A stretch of 5,950 nucleotides of DNA from positions 1-5,950 of the forward strand of contig JAEEKM010000055.1 in NCBI GenBank assembly GCA_016282455.1, read 5' to 3'. A model generated the notes under the pieces. That model searched no databases. It was not told the origin of the DNA and worked only from the letters and a program-made list of their open reading frames with translations. This document shows, in pieces, positions 5,356 to 5,950 of the stretch. The stretch is from Treponema sp. (GTDB taxonomy: Bacteria > Spirochaetota > Spirochaetia > Treponematales > Treponemataceae). The position numbers were made by a program, and so were the translations under genes. The first letter of the stretch is position 1. Each line of letters begins with the position of its first letter.

Positions 5356-5950
5356 TTAGAAGATGTCGAACTGTGAATTAATGCTGGATTCTGTATTTTC
5401 TGTTTTAGAAAAAAGTGCTTCCTGTTCAAAGCGAGCCATGTCAGGAGCGGGTTCTTCCACCACAGGTTCTTCTGTAAAAAGATTTGCCTGACCTTCTTCT
5501 GAAGGAGCTTCCGTCTGATTTTCATTTACAGGCTGATTTACTGGCTGTGCAGGAGTTTCCGGCTGACTTTCACTTACTGTCTCATTTACAGGCTCAGAAA
5601 CATTCTCCTGTTGAACTGGATTTTCTGACTCTTTTGAAGGTATAGTCTCTGTTACATTATTTGACTGAACAGGACTCTCTGTCTGGGAAAGAGGAACTTC
5701 CTGAGAAGGAACTTCCGGAGAAGTTGACTTTGTTCCCAGAACAGTGTTTTCTACCGTATTCAAACGGTTAAGTGCAAGCAGGATGCCCTCTTCGATTTTA
5801 CTCTGATCAGCTTCAAGATTGGAAACTAACTCCGTTTTCTCAGACAACGCATTTGTAAGCTCTGCGCATTTGCTACGTAAAGCATCGTTTTCTGCTTTAA
5901 GCTGTGAATTCTCGGAAGTTAAAGCACCAAGACGTTCAACAGCAGTATCA
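5356..5950 (-). CDS. ZapB-like coiled-coil protein with long disordered acidic region (5' end outside window)
   Basis: The minus-strand frame is open from the right edge (position 5949) to TAA at 5358-5356, giving 197 visible residues. A TTG at 5847 is internal, since the coiled coil continues upstream of it. Residues are numbered from the edge. Residues 1-70 form a regular heptad coiled coil with core positions L10, L17, L24, L31, L45, I52, V66 and L7, L35, V42, I56, L63, V70. Residues about 72-172 are low complexity, rich in Glu, Pro, Gln, Ser, Asn, Thr and Val, without predicted structure. The tail (about 174-197, ending QFDIF) regains aromatic and hydrophobic residues, like a short binding motif. 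The position 12 bp before zapA and the N-terminal coiled coil suggest a ZapB-type partner in Z-ring assembly. That function is inference; no enzymatic motif is seen. Confidence 0.7.
   Translation of the reverse strand, partial: DTAVERLGALTSENSQLKAENDALRSKCAELTNALSEKTELVSNLEADQSKIEEGILLALNRLNTVENTVLGTKSTSPEVPSQEVPLSQTESPVQSNNVTETIPSKESENPVQQENVSEPVNETVSESQPETPAQPVNQPVNENQTEAPSEEGQANLFTEEPVVEEPAPDMARFEQEALFSKTENTESSINSQFDIF
5522..5594 (-). repeat. Degenerate in-frame repeats in the disordered region of the ZapB-like gene
   Basis: TCATTTACAGGCT occurs exactly at 5522-5534 and 5582-5594, 60 bp (20 codons) apart and in frame, encoding PVNE twice. The intervening codons repeat related Pro-Val-Asn, Pro-Glu-Thr and Ser-Glu patterns. 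This suggests growth of the disordered segment by tandem duplication followed by drift. The exact match is short, so part of the similarity may reflect composition. Confidence 0.5.

Noticed and set aside
5325..5525. 66-codon minus-strand frame overlapping the ZapB-like gene end
   Set aside because: Lys/Leu-rich translation out of frame with the ZapB-like gene; the continuous frame ending in QFDIF is the plausible one, with zapA starting 12 bp later.

Overview
The window looks like chromosomal DNA of a gut- or rumen-type Treponema (Spirochaetota). This is inferred from moderate-to-low GC with A-rich codon choice, the style of the ZapA and coiled-coil proteins, and a GH35 enzyme of the host-associated anaerobe type. 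No rRNA or other decisive marker is present, so the genus is a reasoned guess.

Layout. (1) Positions 1-1351 (+): the 3' part of a family GH35 beta-galactosidase, truncated by the left edge, so its catalytic glutamates lie outside. (2) Positions 1352-1642: no gene. The gap is packed with inverted repeats: three related hairpins, two of them inside a 119-bp segment bounded by 9-bp perfect terminal inverted repeats (MITE-like), and a 14-bp hairpin that covers the stop codon of the next gene. (3) Positions 1643-2416 (-): a complete classical short-chain dehydrogenase most like gluconate 5-dehydrogenase/KduD-type enzymes. (4) Positions 2417-2524: a divergent promoter region, with a good sigma70-like promoter for the dehydrogenase and a perfect TATAAT placed so that the response-regulator mRNA may be leaderless. 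(5) Positions 2525-4582 (+): a two-component system, an OmpR-family response regulator followed with no gap by its membrane histidine kinase, which has a His/Met/Pro-rich extracytoplasmic region and no HAMP domain. (6) Positions 5950-4575 (-): a compact operon of a ZapB-like coiled-coil protein with a long disordered acidic middle (5' end outside the window), zapA, and a YaiI/YqxD (UPF0178/DUF188) protein that overlaps zapA. Its last gene converges on the kinase gene with an 8-bp overlap.

How it fits together. GH35 and the dehydrogenase suit sugar use by a gut anaerobe, but they converge and are separated by repeats, so they are not one operon. The two-component operon shares its promoter region with the dehydrogenase, so cross-regulation is possible but unproven. 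The zapB-like/zapA pair belongs to FtsZ-ring assembly. All protein-coding genes fall in known families. The least explained material is the repeat cluster, the promoter arrangement at 2440-2525 and the sensor region of the kinase. I see no convincing entirely new system.
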